A stretch of 33,896 nucleotides of DNA from Mycobacterium sp. E796 (GTDB taxonomy: Bacteria > Actinomycetota > Actinomycetes > Mycobacteriales > Mycobacteriaceae), in the NCBI RefSeq assembly GCF_001672815.1, contig NZ_LZKK01000029.1, positions 1 to 33,896 on the forward strand. Direction: 5' to 3'. The translations under genes were made by a program, and so were the position numbers. Within the stretch, counting starts at the first letter, position 1. Each line of letters opens with the position of its first letter. Below the pieces are notes generated by a model. That model did no database searches, was not told the origin of the DNA, and worked only from the letters and a program-made list of their open reading frames with translations. Below are positions 23,481 through 32,865 of the stretch, one piece after another.

Positions 23481-24697
23481 CTACTCAATTCTTCCTCTCG
23501 TTGTGACCGGTTGGGCCGCACCTCACGACCCCGCGGTTGCTCGGGTTCCTCGTCGCCGTCCTGGTAGGCCGGAATCGACAGCGTGAACGTCGATCCGGTT
23601 CCCGGCTTGCTCCACACGCCGATGCTGCCGTTGTGGTTGGCCGCAACGTGTTTGACGATCGCGAGCCCCAGCCCGCTGCCGCCGGTGGCCCGCGAGCGGG
23701 CCTTATCGCCGCGGAAGAACCGCTCGAAGACGCGTTCCTGGTCTTCCAGCGCGATGCCGATTCCGCGGTCGGTCACGGCGATCTCGATGTTGTCGCCGCG
23801 GCGCCGACGGCTGATCGACACCGGCGAGCCCGGGGGCGAATAGGCGATCGCGTTGGACACCAGGTTGGCGAGCGCGGTCACCAGCAGCGTTTCGTCGCCC
23901 AGCACCCGCAGGCCGCTGGGCGCGTCCGTGCGAATCTCGATGTCGGCGTTCTCGGCGGCCACCTTGTGGCGCGAAATTGCCTCGGACACAACGGTATCGA
24001 CCTCGACGTCGGTGACGTTCGGCAACGGGTCGGCGCCTTGCAGCCGGGACAGCTCGATCAGCTCGGCGACCATGTCCCCCAGTCGATTGGCTTCCACGAG
24101 CACCTTTTCGGCGAAGCGGCGAACGGTTTCCGAGTCGTCCGCGGACGCCAGCAGCGCCTCGGCGAGCAGCGCCATGGCGCCCACCGGGGTCTTGAGCTCG
24201 TGGCTGACGTTGGCCACGAAATCGCGCCGGGTGGCCTCCATCCGGGCGTAGTCGGACTGGTCGTGGACGAACACCACCGCGAACCGGCGGTCCTCTTCGC
24301 TGAGCAACCGTGCTTGCCCGTGCACCGACAGGCCGGAGCGGCCCGCGGCGCGTTTGGGCGGCCGCAGGTCGAACTCGACGTCGACGCCGGTGAGCGCCTG
24401 CTGCGCGGCCTGCCAGGCCTGGTCGTCGAGTTGCCGATCACGAACCAGGCCCAATTCCCTGGCCCGGTCGTTGAGATAGACGACGTCGCGATGCGAATCC
24501 ACCACCGCGGCTCCGAGCGGCATCAGCGCGACGATGCGTTGCAGCATCTGCGCGACCGTGATGCCCGTCCATTCGGTGGTGGATTGCTGACGGCGCTCGA
24601 CCGCCCGCGGCGCCAGCCGGACTCCGGCCGCAACACCTACGGCCAGTGCCAGCACTGACAAGACCCCGGCCAGCAACAGCGCCGAGAACACAGTCAC
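23477..24697 (-). CDS. senX3: Sensor histidine kinase SenX3
   Basis: A 406-residue membrane kinase of the phosphate-sensing pair. It has one clear N-terminal hydrophobic segment ([20 protein letters not shown]), a PAS-like domain ([20 protein letters not shown]), the phosphoacceptor H166 in [12 protein letters not shown], the N box in [16 protein letters not shown] and G boxes in VTDRGIGIA and [12 protein letters not shown]. The start is GTG 24697 with AGGA about 9 nt upstream, matching the M. tuberculosis start. SenX3 keeps RegX3 dephosphorylated at high phosphate and activates it on starvation. It ends in a 4-bp overlap with regX3. Confidence 0.97.
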   Translation of the reverse strand: MTVFSALLLAGVLSVLALAVGVAAGVRLAPRAVERRQQSTTEWTGITVAQMLQRIVALMPLGAAVVDSHRDVVYLNDRARELGLVRDRQLDDQAWQAAQQALTGVDVEFDLRPPKRAAGRSGLSVHGQARLLSEEDRRFAVVFVHDQSDYARMEATRRDFVANVSHELKTPVGAMALLAEALLASADDSETVRRFAEKVLVEANRLGDMVAELIELSRLQGADPLPNVTDVEVDTVVSEAISRHKVAAENADIEIRTDAPSGLRVLGDETLLVTALANLVSNAIAYSPPGSPVSISRRRRGDNIEIAVTDRGIGIALEDQERVFERFFRGDKARSRATGGSGLGLAIVKHVAANHNGSIGVWSKPGTGSTFTLSIPAYQDGDEEPEQPRGREVRPNRSQREEELSR

Positions 24698-24712
24698 AAC
24701 AAAATCCTACAA

Positions 24713-24723
24713 ATTTGGTGAAC
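24713..24723 (-). promoter_or_regulatory. PHO-box-like half-site upstream of senX3
   Basis: On the minus strand GTTCACCAAAT (24723-24713) contains GTTCACC, the core of the direct-repeat boxes bound by actinobacterial PhoP, to which RegX3 is related. A second unit is not convincing (TTGTAGG follows). It lies only about 16 nt before GTG 24697, so it would act in the leader or as a repressor site if real. Confidence 0.3.
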
Positions 24724-24846
24724 GCCGCCCTAGCGGAGCGCGGCCAAAATCGGACAAGTCACACCCTACGCAACAGGTGTTCCGCTGCCGTTTACGCGAT
24801 GTTTGGCGAAGAGGCCTTTAAAAGCTGCCGGTGGGCGCGGACGAAC

Positions 24847-25596
24847 TCAGCCGCGCCCCTGGCTGGCAACGGCGGCGGCGCCGGCCGCGGCCGCCTCCGG
24901 GTCCAGGTAGGTCCCGCCCGGCAGGACCGGCCGCATGTTCGCGTCAAGGTCGTAGCGAAGCGGAATCCCGGTCGGGATGTTCAGCCCGACGATCTCTTCG
25001 TCCGACATTTCGTCGAGGTATTTGACCAGGGCCCGCAGCGAGTTGCCGTGCGCGACGATCAGGACCGTCTTGCCGGTCCGCAGATCGGGGACGATGACGT
25101 CGGTGAAATACGGCAGGAAACGCGCCACCACGTCGGCGAGGCATTCGGTCAGCGGGCCGCCGCCGATGTTGGCGTAGCGGGGGTCGCTGTCCTGGCTGAA
25201 CTTGCTGCCCCGCTCGATGGGTGGCGGCGGCGTGTCGTAGCTGCGCCGCCAGGTCATGAACTGCTCCTCGCCGTAACGCTCCTTGGTCTCGGCCTTGTTC
25301 AGGCCCTGCAGCGCGCCGTAGTGGCGTTCGTTGAGGCGCCAGCTGCGCCGCACCGGGATCCACAGCCGGTCGGCGGTGTCCAGCGCCAGGTGCGCGGTGG
25401 TGATGGCGCGCCGCAGCAGCGAGGTGTAGAGCACGTCGGGCAGCAGGCCGTGTTCGGTCATCAGCTCGCCGCTTCGGACCGCTTCCGCCCGGCCCTTCTC
25501 GGTCAGCCCGACGTCGACCCAGCCCGTGAACAGGTTGAGGGCATTCCAGTCGCTCTCGCCGTGGCGGAGCAGCACCAGCGTGGCAGTGTCTCCCAT
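24847..25596 (-). CDS. gpmA: 2,3-bisphosphoglycerate-dependent phosphoglycerate mutase
   Basis: Interconverts 3- and 2-phosphoglycerate in glycolysis through a phosphohistidine. The RHGES motif holds H12, the [15 protein letters not shown] segment holds the catalytic glutamate, and the second histidine is H183 in [16 protein letters not shown]. The 249-residue length is standard, with an alanine-rich C-terminus. The start is ATG 25596 ([18 protein letters not shown]). It lies 23 bp after the YbjN-like gene and 149 bp before senX3. The LysE-type transporter gene Rv0488, which adjoins gpm1 in M. tuberculosis, is absent. Confidence 0.97.
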   Translation of the reverse strand: MGDTATLVLLRHGESDWNALNLFTGWVDVGLTEKGRAEAVRSGELMTEHGLLPDVLYTSLLRRAITTAHLALDTADRLWIPVRRSWRLNERHYGALQGLNKAETKERYGEEQFMTWRRSYDTPPPPIERGSKFSQDSDPRYANIGGGPLTECLADVVARFLPYFTDVIVPDLRTGKTVLIVAHGNSLRALVKYLDEMSDEEIVGLNIPTGIPLRYDLDANMRPVLPGGTYLDPEAAAAGAAAVASQGRG

Positions 25597-25619
25597 GCCG
25601 GAAAGTCTCTCACGCGGCG

Positions 25620-26138
25620 CTATTGGTCGTCGGAGTCGTCGTCGTCAATGAGATGCGCGAACGCCTGCAGGTTCTTCAGCGACTCTCCGCGAGACACCCG
25701 CCACTCCCACTCTTTCTGGATGGATGAGCGAAAACCCAACTCCAGCAACGTGTTAAAGTCCGAGTCCACCGCCTCGAGCACCTGGCCGAGCACCCGGTCG
25801 ATCTCGTCGGCATCGACCGACGCCAGCGACATGCGGCCCACCAGGTAGATGTCGCCCACGTTGTCCAGCGTGTAGGCGACCCCGTACAGCCGGCGATTGC
25901 GCCTGAGCAGGAACCGGTACACGCCCTCGTGGTTCTCGTCGGGCTTGCGGCACACGAACGCCTCCACGCGCACCGAATGCTCGCCGACGCTCAGGATGGT
26001 GTTGGTCTTGAGCTTGCGCTCGCCGGGCAACTCCACCACCAGGCCCGGCAGGCCGCCGTGCGCGCCGGGGAATTCCGAGTAGGCCAGCCCGCTCGCCCGC
26101 AGCGTGTGCTCGATCACGGCCTGAACCGTCGTATTCAC
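25620..26138 (-). CDS. YbjN-domain protein (Rv0487-like)
   Basis: A 172-residue protein of the YbjN/type III secretion chaperone-like fold, with strands and helices such as [40 protein letters not shown] and [20 protein letters not shown], and an acidic C-terminus. Its function is unknown; YbjN proteins are linked to stress and motility phenotypes in enterobacteria. The start is GTG 26138, overlapping the mshA stop as GTGA, so translation is coupled to the mycothiol enzyme. This coupling is the best clue to its role and suggests a helper or regulator in redox homeostasis. Confidence 0.85.
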   Translation of the reverse strand: MNTTVQAVIEHTLRASGLAYSEFPGAHGGLPGLVVELPGERKLKTNTILSVGEHSVRVEAFVCRKPDENHEGVYRFLLRRNRRLYGVAYTLDNVGDIYLVGRMSLASVDADEIDRVLGQVLEAVDSDFNTLLELGFRSSIQKEWEWRVSRGESLKNLQAFAHLIDDDDSDDQ

Positions 26139-27466
26139 GCGTCCACCCCGCGACGCGTCGCCCAACGGCGGGGCTTGCGCATCGAGGCCCGGTCGCGAAA
26201 CCGGCGCTGGCGCAGGGCGGTGAAGTCGCCGATCGCGCGCCGATAGCTCGCCAGCAGCGCGTCGGTGGTGTTGTCCCAGGAGAAGGTGGCCGCGTGCGCG
26301 GCGGCCGCACGGCCCATCGCGTCGGCCTGCGGCGGGGGCAGGCGCAGCAGCCGATCCAGGGCGTCCGCCCAGTCGCCGACGTCGTGTCCGGCCACCAGGG
26401 CGCCGGAGATCCCGTCGCGCACGGCCACTGGAAGGCCGCCGACCGCGGCGGCAGCCACCGGGGTGCCGCACGCCTGCGCCTCCAGGGCGACGAGCCCGAA
26501 CGACTCCGAATAGCTAGGCACCGCAACAAGATTGGCGGCCTGGAACAGCGTCGCGAGGTCACCGCGGGACTGCGGCGGCAGGAACGTGACCCGGTCGGTG
26601 ATGCCGAGTTCGCCGGCCAGCCGAACCAGCCCGTCCGGGGAGGCCAGGCCGCTGCCCGACGGGCCGCCGGCCACCACGATGCGCACCCCGGGCAGTTTCG
26701 CGGCGGCGCGCAGCACGATGTCGGGCGCCTTCAGTGGCTGGATCCGGCCGACGAAGGCCACCACGTCCTCGTCGGGCGGGAAGCCGAGCGCGGCCCGCGC
26801 GGCGCGGCGATCGCCCGGGCGGAACACGTCCAGATCCACACCGGGATGTACCACATCGATGCGGGCCGGGTCGGCGTGATGAATCGAAATCAACTGCCGC
26901 GCTTCGTCTTCGGTGTTGACGATCAGCCGGTCCGCCTCATCGACGACCTGCTGCTCCCCCACCGTGCGCAGCGGCGGCTCGGGCGCATCCCCGTCGGCCA
27001 GGGCCGCGTTTTTCACCGCGGCGAGCGTGTGCGCGGTGTGCACCAGCGGCACCGCCCAGCGGTCTCGGGCCAGCCAGCCGACCTGCCCGGACAGCCAGTA
27101 GTGGGAGTGGACGATGTCGTAGTGGCCCGGCTCGTGCGACGCCTCGGCGCGCAGCACCCCGGCCGCGAACGCGCACAGCTGGGTCGGCAGGTCGTACTTG
27201 TCCAGGCCCTCGAACGGCCCCGCCACCACGTTGCGGACCAGCACGCCGGGCGCCACATGGGCGACCGGCGGATCGGCCGACGCGGTGGCCCGGGTGAAGA
27301 TCTCCACCTCGATGCCGCGGCGGGCCAGGTGCAGCGCGGTTTGCAGCACGTAGACGTTCATGCCGCCGGCGTCGCCGGTCCCCGGCTGTGCCAGCGGTGA
27401 GGTGTGCACCGCCAACACTGCAACCCGGCGCGGGCCGTTCAGCCGGAGGACGTCGTCGTGCCGCAC
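26135..27466 (-). CDS. mshA: D-inositol-3-phosphate glycosyltransferase (mycothiol synthesis)
   Basis: MshA transfers GlcNAc from UDP-GlcNAc to 1-L-inositol-3-phosphate, the first step of mycothiol synthesis. It is a GT-B, family GT4 enzyme: the N-terminal glycine loop is [20 protein letters not shown], followed by [30 protein letters not shown], and the donor-binding E-x7-E in [20 protein letters not shown]. Predicted length is 443 residues from GTG 27466, shorter at the N-terminus than the M. tuberculosis protein. The frame stays open to 27796, but that extension overlaps the ROK gene and looks non-coding. The stop overlaps the YbjN-like gene. Confidence 0.95.
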   Translation of the reverse strand: MRHDDVLRLNGPRRVAVLAVHTSPLAQPGTGDAGGMNVYVLQTALHLARRGIEVEIFTRATASADPPVAHVAPGVLVRNVVAGPFEGLDKYDLPTQLCAFAAGVLRAEASHEPGHYDIVHSHYWLSGQVGWLARDRWAVPLVHTAHTLAAVKNAALADGDAPEPPLRTVGEQQVVDEADRLIVNTEDEARQLISIHHADPARIDVVHPGVDLDVFRPGDRRAARAALGFPPDEDVVAFVGRIQPLKAPDIVLRAAAKLPGVRIVVAGGPSGSGLASPDGLVRLAGELGITDRVTFLPPQSRGDLATLFQAANLVAVPSYSESFGLVALEAQACGTPVAAAAVGGLPVAVRDGISGALVAGHDVGDWADALDRLLRLPPPQADAMGRAAAAHAATFSWDNTTDALLASYRRAIGDFTALRQRRFRDRASMRKPRRWATRRGVDA

Positions 27467-27475
27467 CCTTTCATC

Positions 27476-27523
27476 TTTACAGGACGGCCCGCTCCGCGGC
27501 CCACGGCCTCTTTTACAGGACGG
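27476..27523. repeat. Direct repeat upstream of mshA
   Basis: TTTACAGGACGG occurs at 27476-27487 and again at 27512-27523, 36 bp apart. On the minus strand each copy reads CCGTCCTGTAAA and the nearer one lies about 10 nt before GTG 27466. A duplicated promoter or regulator site is possible. The 88-bp gap also contains an inverted repeat, CGCGGCCC (27495-27502) and GGGCCGCG (27522-27529). Confidence 0.5.
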
Positions 27524-27554
27524 GCCGCGACCCGACCCAAGCGCGCCGTTCGCG

Positions 27555-28865
27555 CTAAGCGGACGTCTCGTCGGCGGCGACGTCCCGCAGCCGAGCGTCC
27601 AGCGCCCCGGCGCGCCGCATCGCGCCAAGGGGATCGGCGTACAACCCGCCCAGCGACACCGTCCCGGCCCCCGCCTCCTGCACCCGGTTGCCGAAGGCGG
27701 TGACGCGGATATCGCGCGGTGCCAGGACCGAGTTTGCGGCGAACGCCGCCTCCACGTGCTCCATCGCCTCGGGGTACTCGGTGAAGGCCTGCCCACCGAC
27801 CACCAACTCGTCGGGGTTGAGCATGTCGCGCAGCAGGGCGACCGCCTCGCCGAGGATCCGCGCCCGCTCCGCGAGCAGCTCCCTGGCCTGCTGATTGCCG
27901 GCCCGAGCCACCCGCAGTAGGTCGGTCATCGCGGTCGCGGACCCGTTGATGCGGGTCGCCGGGGCGACGCCGGGAAGGATCTTGAGCCGGCGCGCGGCGG
28001 CCAGCACCGCTTCGTCGCTGACGGTGGACTCCAGCTGTCCGGCGCCGCCGAGCAAGTCGGAGTGGGCGGGCAGCGTCGCGATGGTGCCGGGGCCGCTGGT
28101 CGGGCAGTGCACCCGTCCGCCGATCACCAGCGCATAGCCGACGGTCTCGCGGGCGTAGACGTAGAGGCTGGTCGGTGAGCTCGGCGCGAATCGCCGCAGG
28201 CCGAGCAGCAGCTCGGCGCCGGCCATGGCATCGACGTGCGAGGCCACCGAGACGGGCAGTCCGAGCGCGTCGGCCAGCACCGGGCCCACCGGCGCCTGCC
28301 GCCAGCCCAGCCTCGGGTGGTCGACGTGGCCGGTGGCGCTGTCGACGGTGCCACCGATCGCCACCCCGACCCAGAGCGGACGGCGCCGGTGCCAGCGCCT
28401 CAGGTACCGGCTGGCGCTCTCGGCCAGCGACGCCAGCGCGGGCCCGGCGGCGCTGAGCGGCGTCGGGGTCTCGACGGTGTCCAGCGTGCGTCCGAACAGG
28501 TCGGTCGCCACGATGCTGGTGGTGCGCGCCCCGATGTGGATGCCGAGCGTGACGAACGGTTCGTGGTTGAGCTCCACCGGCACGCGTGGGCGTCCGATGG
28601 CCCCGGATACGGCCAGGTCGGCGCGCTCGCGCAACAGCCCGGCGTCGAGCAGCGCGATGACTTGGCGGTTGACGGTGGCGATGCTCAGCGACGTGACGCC
28701 GGCGATGACGTCACGGCCGACCGGGCCACGCAACCGGACGGCCCGGAAGACGGAAGCCGCCGCCGAATCAGAGATGTGCAGCGCCGGGGGCAGGATCTGG
28801 CGGTGCAACCGGAGGGGTGCCTTGCGGCTGGGGGAATGAGTGTGGGTGAGAGTAGTCGTGCGCAC
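27555..28865 (-). CDS. ROK-family transcriptional regulator, degenerate (Rv0485-like)
   Basis: A 436-residue protein with an N-terminal winged helix ([20 protein letters not shown], then [20 protein letters not shown]) and a C-terminal ROK domain. In active ROK sugar kinases the phosphate motif is DxGxT; here it reads [13 protein letters not shown]. The usual zinc-binding C-x-C-G-x2-G-C motif is missing ([18 protein letters not shown]). It is therefore a regulator without kinase activity, like NagC/Mlc but more diverged. Rv0485 in M. tuberculosis is reported to affect a PE/PPE pair. The start is GTG 28865 with AAAGGA at good distance. It is divergent from the SDR gene and upstream of mshA. 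Confidence 0.88.
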   Translation of the reverse strand: MRTTTLTHTHSPSRKAPLRLHRQILPPALHISDSAAASVFRAVRLRGPVGRDVIAGVTSLSIATVNRQVIALLDAGLLRERADLAVSGAIGRPRVPVELNHEPFVTLGIHIGARTTSIVATDLFGRTLDTVETPTPLSAAGPALASLAESASRYLRRWHRRRPLWVGVAIGGTVDSATGHVDHPRLGWRQAPVGPVLADALGLPVSVASHVDAMAGAELLLGLRRFAPSSPTSLYVYARETVGYALVIGGRVHCPTSGPGTIATLPAHSDLLGGAGQLESTVSDEAVLAAARRLKILPGVAPATRINGSATAMTDLLRVARAGNQQARELLAERARILGEAVALLRDMLNPDELVVGGQAFTEYPEAMEHVEAAFAANSVLAPRDIRVTAFGNRVQEAGAGTVSLGGLYADPLGAMRRAGALDARLRDVAADETSA

Positions 28866-28931
28866 GAGATTCCTTTGTCCGAGTTCGAATGGCCGGCTTC
28901 GGCCACGCCTGAAAGGTCAGGAGCGGCAAAG

Positions 28932-28961
28932 TGCGCGGCAACAACACGCACTCGCCGCGCA
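28932..28961. repeat. Inverted repeats between ROK regulator and SDR gene (candidate operator)
   Basis: The perfect 8-bp arms TGCGCGGC (28932-28939) and GCCGCGCA (28954-28961) are 14 nt apart. A second, wider pair ACAACAC (28941-28947) and GTGTTGT (28975-28981) interleaves with them. The elements sit in the 173-bp divergent gap, about 70 nt from the ROK gene start, a normal position for a site bound by a NagC-like dimer. Confidence 0.45.
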
Positions 28962-29025
28962 AAGACACGCGGCGGTGTTGTCGAACAGGGCGCTGAGGTG
29001 CACCCCGAGAATTTAGCACGTTTAT

Positions 29026-29031
29026 TAGAGT
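29026..29031 (+). promoter_or_regulatory. Candidate -10 of a leaderless SDR transcript
   Basis: TAGAGT fits TANNNT and ends 7 nt before ATG 29039 in an AT-rich stretch. No ribosome-binding site is visible before the ATG, in line with leaderless initiation. Confidence 0.4.
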
Positions 29032-29038
29032 TATTCCG

Positions 29039-29788
29039 ATGAACGCAGTTGGGGGGCAACGACGGGTCGCGGTGGTCACCGGCGCCAGCTCCGGGATCGG
29101 CGAGGCGACCGCCAAAACCCTTGCGGCCCTTGGCTTTCACGTGGTCGCTGTGGCGCGCCGCGCGGATCGGATCAACGCGCTGGCGGACGAAATCGGCGGG
29201 ACCGGCGTTGTGGCCGACGTCACAGACGATGCGGCGGTGCAAGCGCTGGCGGACAAGCTCGGCCGGGTCGACATGTTGGTCAACAACGCCGGTGGCGCTT
29301 GGGGTCTCGAACCCGTCGCCGAGGCCGACCTGGAGCACTGGCGGTGGATGTGGGAGACCAACGTGATGGGCACGCTGCGCGTCACCCGCGCGCTGCTGCC
29401 CAAGCTGGTCGAATCCGGTGACGGCCTGATCGTCACGGTCACCTCGGTCGCGGCGCTGGAGACCTACGACGGCGGCGCCGGCTACACGGCGGCCAAACAC
29501 GCCCAGGGCGCGCTGCACCGAACGCTGCGCGGCGAGCTACTCGGAAAACCCGTGCGGCTCACGGAGATTGCCCCCGGCGCGGTCGAAACCGAGTTCTCGC
29601 TGGTCCGTTTCGACGGCGACGAACAGCGCGCGGACGCGGTGTACGCCGGGCTGACGCCGTTGACGGCCGCCGACGTCGCCGAGGTAATCGGGTTCGTCGC
29701 CTCGCGGCCGTCCCACGTCGACCTCGACCTGATCGTCATGAAGCCGCGCGACCAGGCCAGCGCGACGCGGTTTAACCGCCGGGGCTAG
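29039..29788 (+). CDS. Classical short-chain dehydrogenase/reductase (Rv0484c-like)
   Basis: A 249-residue NAD(P)-dependent oxidoreductase with all classical SDR elements: [10 protein letters not shown] (14-23), NNAGG (82-86), the catalytic serine in VTSVAAL (S136), and Y149-x-x-x-K153 in GYTAAKHA. A basic pair after the second strand (ARRADR) favours NADP. It resembles the YdfG/serine-dehydrogenase-like subgroup ([11 protein letters not shown]). The substrate is unknown. It is convergent with lprQ, and the two coding regions overlap by 17 bp (29772-29788). The start is ATG 29039. Confidence 0.9.
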   Translation: MNAVGGQRRVAVVTGASSGIGEATAKTLAALGFHVVAVARRADRINALADEIGGTGVVADVTDDAAVQALADKLGRVDMLVNNAGGAWGLEPVAEADLEHWRWMWETNVMGTLRVTRALLPKLVESGDGLIVTVTSVAALETYDGGAGYTAAKHAQGALHRTLRGELLGKPVRLTEIAPGAVETEFSLVRFDGDEQRADAVYAGLTPLTAADVAEVIGFVASRPSHVDLDLIVMKPRDQASATRFNRRG

Positions 29789-31100
29789 GCGAAGGCGTGG
29801 TGGTCGTCGGAGAAGAAGTGGGCGTGCCCGACAGCGTCGGGGCGTTCGACGGGGTGACCGGCGCGGTCACCGGGATCTGAGTGGCCGGCGGGTGCGCCGT
29901 CGGGGGCGGCAGCGCCGACATCGCCACCCAGGTGTCCCAGTCCACGGCCCAGTCCCAGATGTCGCCGTCGGAGTAGGACAGCTGGATCGAGCTGCCGGTC
30001 ACCTCGACGGGGTCACCGTAGATCGCGGTGCGGTAGTACTGCTCGGCGTCGGAGGTCGACAGGTTGATGCAGCCGTTGGTGACGTTGCTGTTGCCCTGCG
30101 CGCCCGCGCTCGACGGGTTCGCGTGGATGAACTCGCCGTTGTTGGAGATCCGCACCGCCCAGCGCTCGTGGGCGTTGGTGTAGCCCGCCGCCGGGTTGGA
30201 CATGTAGAAGTCGGCGTACTTCTCGGTCACCACGTGAATGCCGTTGCGGGTGACGTTGCGCGCCTTGTCGGCCTCGCCGTAGCTGCAGGGGAAGTCCATG
30301 ATGACGCCGGCATCGGTGACGACCTGGATGCGGTGCGAGGAAACCTCGGCCTTGACGACCTGCTTGCGGCCGATCTGGAAGCGCAGCGAGATGTCGTCGG
30401 CGCCGAACGCGCCGTCACCGAACGGCCGCCCGTACAGCTTGGCGTCGACGTTGACCGTGGTGCCCGCCGGGTAGTACTCGCGCGGGCGCCAGTGCACGCG
30501 CGCCCCCTGCGCCTCGTCGGGCAGCCACGCCCAGCTGCCCTCGACGGGCGGCGTGGTGGTGACGGTGAGTGCCTTCTCGACGGAGGCCTTGTCGCTGATC
30601 GGCGCGTCGAACTGGATGATGATCGGCGCGGCGACCCCGACGGTCTGGCCGTCGGCCAACTGGAAGGCCCCGCCGATCTTCTTGCTCGGCGTCACGGTGG
30701 TGAACTTGCCGGTCACCGGGATCGCCTTGCCGTTGTGGCCGACGGCCGAACCGCTCCAGGTGTAGGTCGCGTCGTAGCCCAGGGGCTCGGTGGTCGTGTA
30801 GACGGTGCGGTCGGCGTTGAAGGATCCGGCGACCACCTTGCCCGACGAGTTCGTCAACGCCACCTTCTGGAACCAGCCGTCGCTGACCTGGACGCTGATC
30901 GGCGAGATCGGAACCACGTCGGAGGCGGCGTCCGCCGGCTGGAACTTCAGCTGGGGCGCCGGCGGCTCCTTCTTGGTCTCGGCTTGCTTGGCCGCGGTGC
31001 CCGCGCAGGCGGCCAACACGCTGGGGGCGAACACGCCGAGCCCGAGGGCCGCCAGGGCCAAGCGCCGGTTAACCGGCGGCGGGGTACTGGATGTGCTCAC
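29772..31100 (-). CDS. lprQ: L,D-transpeptidase lipoprotein LprQ (Ldt5-like)
   Basis: A periplasmic enzyme making 3-3 peptidoglycan cross-links, 442 residues from GTG 31100. The signal peptide has an RR pair ([14 protein letters not shown]) and lipobox LAAC, with lipidated cysteine C32. Two Ig-like domains precede the YkuD catalytic domain, where H326 lies in [12 protein letters not shown] and the nucleophile C344 in [11 protein letters not shown]. The C-terminus is a Pro/Thr/Ser tail. It corresponds to Rv0483 (LprQ, LdtMt5). GTG 31100 is preferred because TATCTT lies 8 nt before it and the signal peptide begins properly there. An earlier GTG at 31169 would add an arginine-rich extension. It follows murB by 82 bp. 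Confidence 0.93.
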   Translation of the reverse strand: MSTSSTPPPVNRRLALAALGLGVFAPSVLAACAGTAAKQAETKKEPPAPQLKFQPADAASDVVPISPISVQVSDGWFQKVALTNSSGKVVAGSFNADRTVYTTTEPLGYDATYTWSGSAVGHNGKAIPVTGKFTTVTPSKKIGGAFQLADGQTVGVAAPIIIQFDAPISDKASVEKALTVTTTPPVEGSWAWLPDEAQGARVHWRPREYYPAGTTVNVDAKLYGRPFGDGAFGADDISLRFQIGRKQVVKAEVSSHRIQVVTDAGVIMDFPCSYGEADKARNVTRNGIHVVTEKYADFYMSNPAAGYTNAHERWAVRISNNGEFIHANPSSAGAQGNSNVTNGCINLSTSDAEQYYRTAIYGDPVEVTGSSIQLSYSDGDIWDWAVDWDTWVAMSALPPPTAHPPATQIPVTAPVTPSNAPTLSGTPTSSPTTTTPSPSPGG

Positions 31101-31182
31101 GACATCTAAAGATACCGGGAGAATAGACCCCAACGGCGCCACGACAATTCGGCGCCGACGCGCAATCACAGGGGATTAGCCG

Positions 31183-32280
31183 CTACAGCCTGCAGCCGAC
31201 CAGGACAGGCTCCGGTTCCAGTGTGATGCCAAACACAGCATGGACTCCGTCACGCACCGTGCGGGCCAGCGCGATGACGTCGTTTGCGGTGGCCCCGCCG
31301 CGGTTGGTCAGGGCAAGCGCGTGCTTGGTCGAAAGCCGGCAACGTGCCGCTTCGTCGTTCGGATAGCCCTTGCCGAAGCCGGCACGCTCCACCAACCAGC
31401 CCGCCGCCAGCTTGACCCCGTCCGGCGCCGGGTAATGCGGAACCGGCCCCTCGACGTCGCGGGCCAGCCGTTCGTAGGCCTCCGGAGCCACCACGGGGTT
31501 GGTGAAGAACGAACCCACGCTCCAGGTGTCGTGGTCGCTCGCGTCGAGCACCATGCCCTTGCGCGCCCGCAGCATCAGCACCGCCTCGCGCACGGCTTGG
31601 GGATCGGCGCGCTCGCCGGCGGTGGCGTTCAACGCCGCCGTCAGCTCGCCGTAGCGCAGCGGCGCGCTGCGGCCCGACGGGTCCAGTGCGAACTCCACTT
31701 CCAGTACCAGCCAAGGGATTTCGCGCCCCGCATGGGACGCCTGCTTGAAGGCGCTGGTGCGGTAACCGAAGCCGAGTTCGTCGCCCGGCACCCAGCGCAC
31801 CTCACCGCTTTCGCGATCCAGCACCCGCACCCGGGTGATGGTGTCGGACACCTCCGCCCCGTACGCTCCAACGTTCTGCACGGGCGTGGCGCCGGCCGAC
31901 CCGGGGATGCCCGACAGGCACTCCAGCCCGCCCAAGCCGTGCTCGATGGACTCGACCACCACGTCGTCCCAGACCGCGCCCGCCTCGGCGCGGACCACGT
32001 TGCCGTCGACCGTGATGCCGTCGTTGGCCAGGCGCACCGCGGTTAGGTCGCTCAACGTGTCGGCGATCACCAGGTTGGACCCGCCAGCAAACACCAGCAC
32101 CGGCGTCGCCCGGGCTTCGGAGTCCAACTCACGCAGGGCGGCGACCACCTGATCGGTGCTGGCGCAGGTGATCAGGCGTCGCGCGACCGGCCCGACCCGC
32201 AAGGTGGTCAACGGCGCCAGCGGCACCGCCTCATCGACACGCGCGCCGGCGAAGAGCGCACCGGCACCGCTCGAATTCAT
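31183..32280 (-). CDS. murB: UDP-N-acetylenolpyruvoylglucosamine reductase
   Basis: MurB makes UDP-MurNAc by NADPH-dependent reduction, an early cytoplasmic step of peptidoglycan synthesis. The FAD-binding region is visible as [14 protein letters not shown] and [19 protein letters not shown]. The catalytic serine lies in [11 protein letters not shown] and the C-terminal glutamate in [11 protein letters not shown]. The 365-residue length is typical for mycobacteria (type I MurB). The start is ATG 32280. On the minus strand TACCGT (32294-32289) ends 8 nt before it, indicating a leaderless transcript. The gene is divergent from the DUF2505-type gene with only 26 bp between starts and is followed by lprQ, another peptidoglycan enzyme. 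Confidence 0.96.
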   Translation of the reverse strand: MNSSGAGALFAGARVDEAVPLAPLTTLRVGPVARRLITCASTDQVVAALRELDSEARATPVLVFAGGSNLVIADTLSDLTAVRLANDGITVDGNVVRAEAGAVWDDVVVESIEHGLGGLECLSGIPGSAGATPVQNVGAYGAEVSDTITRVRVLDRESGEVRWVPGDELGFGYRTSAFKQASHAGREIPWLVLEVEFALDPSGRSAPLRYGELTAALNATAGERADPQAVREAVLMLRARKGMVLDASDHDTWSVGSFFTNPVVAPEAYERLARDVEGPVPHYPAPDGVKLAAGWLVERAGFGKGYPNDEAARCRLSTKHALALTNRGGATANDVIALARTVRDGVHAVFGITLEPEPVLVGCRL

Positions 32281-32288
32281 GGCCCGTA

Positions 32289-32298
32289 ACGGTAGCCT
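32289..32298. promoter_or_regulatory. Overlapping divergent -10 hexamers of murB and the DUF2505-type gene
   Basis: On the minus strand TACCGT (32294-32289) ends 8 nt before the murB ATG. On the plus strand TAGCCT (32293-32298) ends 8 nt before ATG 32307. The two hexamers share the base pairs at 32293-32294. The whole intergenic gap is 26 bp, too short for leaders, so both genes probably start leaderless from one shared bidirectional promoter. Confidence 0.55.
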
Positions 32299-32306
32299 GG
32301 CCAGCT

Positions 32307-32831
32307 ATGCCGCATTCATTCGAGTTGTCGGCCGAGTACGAGGAGAGCGTCGAAGAGGTCCACCGCGCTTTCCTGGAGGAGGGGTACTGGCGGGCCAGGC
32401 TGGCTGACATTCCCGTCGACGAGGCGAGGCTGGAGTCGATGCGGGTCGGCGGAGAGTCCGGACAGGACGGCACCGTCGAGGTGGTCACGCTGCAGGTGGT
32501 GCGCAGCCACAACCTGCACGCCGTCGTCAAGCAGCTGCACCGGGGCGACATCTGCATCAGACGCAAGGAAACCTGGGGTCCGCTCGTCGACGGCACCGCC
32601 ACGGGCTCGATCGCGGTCACCATCCTGGACACCCCGGTGAACGTGTCGGGACCGGGGGAACTGGCGCCGATCTCCGACACCGGCGGCGCCCGGCTCACCT
32701 CCCGGATCACCGTCCAGGTGCGGATCCCGATCATCGGCGGCAAGGTGGAGCGGCTCATCGGCGCCCAGCTGGACGAGCTGGTGAGCCGCGAACAACGGCT
32801 GACCGCGGAGTGGATCGCCCAGAGCGCCTGA
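32307..32831 (+). CDS. DUF2505 / START-like protein (Rv0481c-like)
   Basis: A 174-residue protein with a polyketide-cyclase/START-like pattern. An N-terminal strand and helix (SFELSAEYEESVEEVHRAFL) leads to a strand-rich middle, and the protein ends in a long amphipathic C-terminal helix (GGKVERLIGAQLDELVSREQ). Proteins of this fold bind hydrophobic ligands; no ligand is known here. The start is ATG 32307. It is divergent from murB across a shared 26-bp promoter and lies 34 bp upstream of the amidase gene. Confidence 0.85.
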   Translation: MPHSFELSAEYEESVEEVHRAFLEEGYWRARLADIPVDEARLESMRVGGESGQDGTVEVVTLQVVRSHNLHAVVKQLHRGDICIRRKETWGPLVDGTATGSIAVTILDTPVNVSGPGELAPISDTGGARLTSRITVQVRIPIIGGKVERLIGAQLDELVSREQRLTAEWIAQSA

Positions 32832-32852
32832 GCCGCGCATCGTCACCGCGCC

Positions 32853-32858
32853 TAAGCT
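32853..32858 (+). promoter_or_regulatory. Candidate -10 of a leaderless amidase transcript
   Basis: TAAGCT fits TANNNT and ends 7 nt before ATG 32866. It lies in the 34-bp gap after the DUF2505-type gene, so the amidase may have its own start in addition to read-through. Confidence 0.4.
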
Positions 32859-32865
32859 GGCGCCC

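Noticed and set aside
27495..27529. Intrinsic terminator after the ROK gene
   Set aside because: The 8-bp stem has a 19-nt loop and no following T-tract. I could not identify any convincing intrinsic terminator in the window.
27467..27796. N-terminal extension of mshA
   Set aside because: It overlaps the ROK gene and crosses the repeat region; its translation is unlike MshA.
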